DNA of 7,804 nucleotides from CAZDUZ01 sp964508755 (GTDB lineage: Bacteria > Patescibacteriota > Dojkabacteria > SC72 > JAFGCJ01): positions 1 through 7,804 of the forward strand of contig CAZDUZ010000040.1 of assembly GCA_964508755.1 (NCBI GenBank). Direction: 5' to 3'. Below are positions 7,540-7,804 of this stretch, in pieces. The position numbers and the translations under genes are program-made. Below the pieces are notes generated by a model that saw only the letters and a list, made by a program, of their open reading frames with translations, was not told the origin of the DNA and did not search any database. Within the stretch, counting starts at the first letter, position 1, and each line of letters opens with the position of its first letter.

Positions 7540-7804
7540 TTAATCCAAAAGATTATCAATCACATCTCTTTTGATGTTTAAATCGATATCACGGTAGCGG
7601 ACAAATGCCTTACTTCCTTCTGTATGTCCACTCATAGATCCAATGAGGTTAGGGTCTTTTACCTGCGAATAAAGATTACCAATAAATGTTCTCCTGGCAA
7701 TAGGTGAAACTGCAATTTCGTTGAGTGTCCGTGTGAGCTCCCCCTTTTTGTTTGTGTAACTACAAAAAAACCACACAGTCAACGCTAAAGTGTGCGTAAA
7801 ACTG
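7540..7804 (-). CDS. Tyrosine recombinase/integrase, C-terminal part (partial at window edge)
   Basis: On the minus strand the frame is open from the window edge to a TAA at 7542-7540, giving about 87 residues. A TTG at 7782 could act as a start but would leave only 80 residues, so the gene more likely continues beyond the window. The visible part is the catalytic C-terminus of a tyrosine recombinase: ARRTF (the box II arginine region), then SGHTEGSKAF (box II second histidine), then VRYRDID with the tyrosine nucleophile encoded at 7594-7596. Such enzymes integrate, excise or invert DNA. In active members box II normally begins H-x-x-R; here the sequence reads P-I-A-R (SPIARRTF), so the first catalytic histidine appears to be proline. 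The stretch before NEIAV is also unusual, with WFFC. It may be a decayed remnant of a mobile element or a divergent active enzyme. It is convergent with res. Confidence 0.75.
   Translation of the reverse strand, partial: SFTHTLALTVWFFCSYTNKKGELTRTLNEIAVSPIARRTFIGNLYSQVKDPNLIGSMSGHTEGSKAFVRYRDIDLNIKRDVIDNLLD

Overview
The window looks like a stretch of a Bacteroidota chromosome, probably a Bacteroides or Parabacteroides relative. Three things suggest this. The recombinase at the right edge has the ARRTFIGNLY...SGH...RYRDID signature I associate with that phylum. The intergenic DNA is AT-rich against moderately GC coding DNA. No convincing E. coli-type promoters are visible. The assignment rests on sequence style only.

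Layout, left to right: (1) 1-501, plus strand: the C-terminal end of a large protein, read as a SNF2/HepA-like helicase with a coiled-coil tail. (2) 502-599: a short AT-rich gap with a perfect 14-bp palindrome and a ribosome-binding site. (3) 600-4022, plus strand: an 1140-residue type III-like DNA methyltransferase (Mod) of beta-class motif order. Its middle third, between catalytic motifs IV and I, is much more AT-rich than its flanks. (4) 4022-7282, plus strand: a 1086-residue type III restriction subunit (Res) with a superfamily 2 helicase and a C-terminal PD-(D/E)xK-like nuclease motif. Its start codon overlaps the mod stop codon (TAATG). (5) 7283-7539: AT-rich non-coding DNA with one small inverted repeat. 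(6) 7540-7804, minus strand: the C-terminal part of a tyrosine recombinase, open to the window edge and apparently lacking one catalytic histidine.

How the genes work together: mod and res are translationally coupled and should form one restriction-modification complex. Mod recognises and N6-adenine-methylates a target, and Res cuts unmethylated DNA using ATP. The SNF2-like protein immediately upstream, in the same orientation, makes this a likely three-gene anti-phage cassette (helicase, Mod, Res) rather than a plain two-gene type III system. The recombinase remnant suggests an accessory or defence-island position. The most informative signals are the sharply bounded AT-rich specificity region of mod, the operator-like palindrome before mod, the E-P-H variant of the Res nuclease motif and the H-to-P change in the recombinase.
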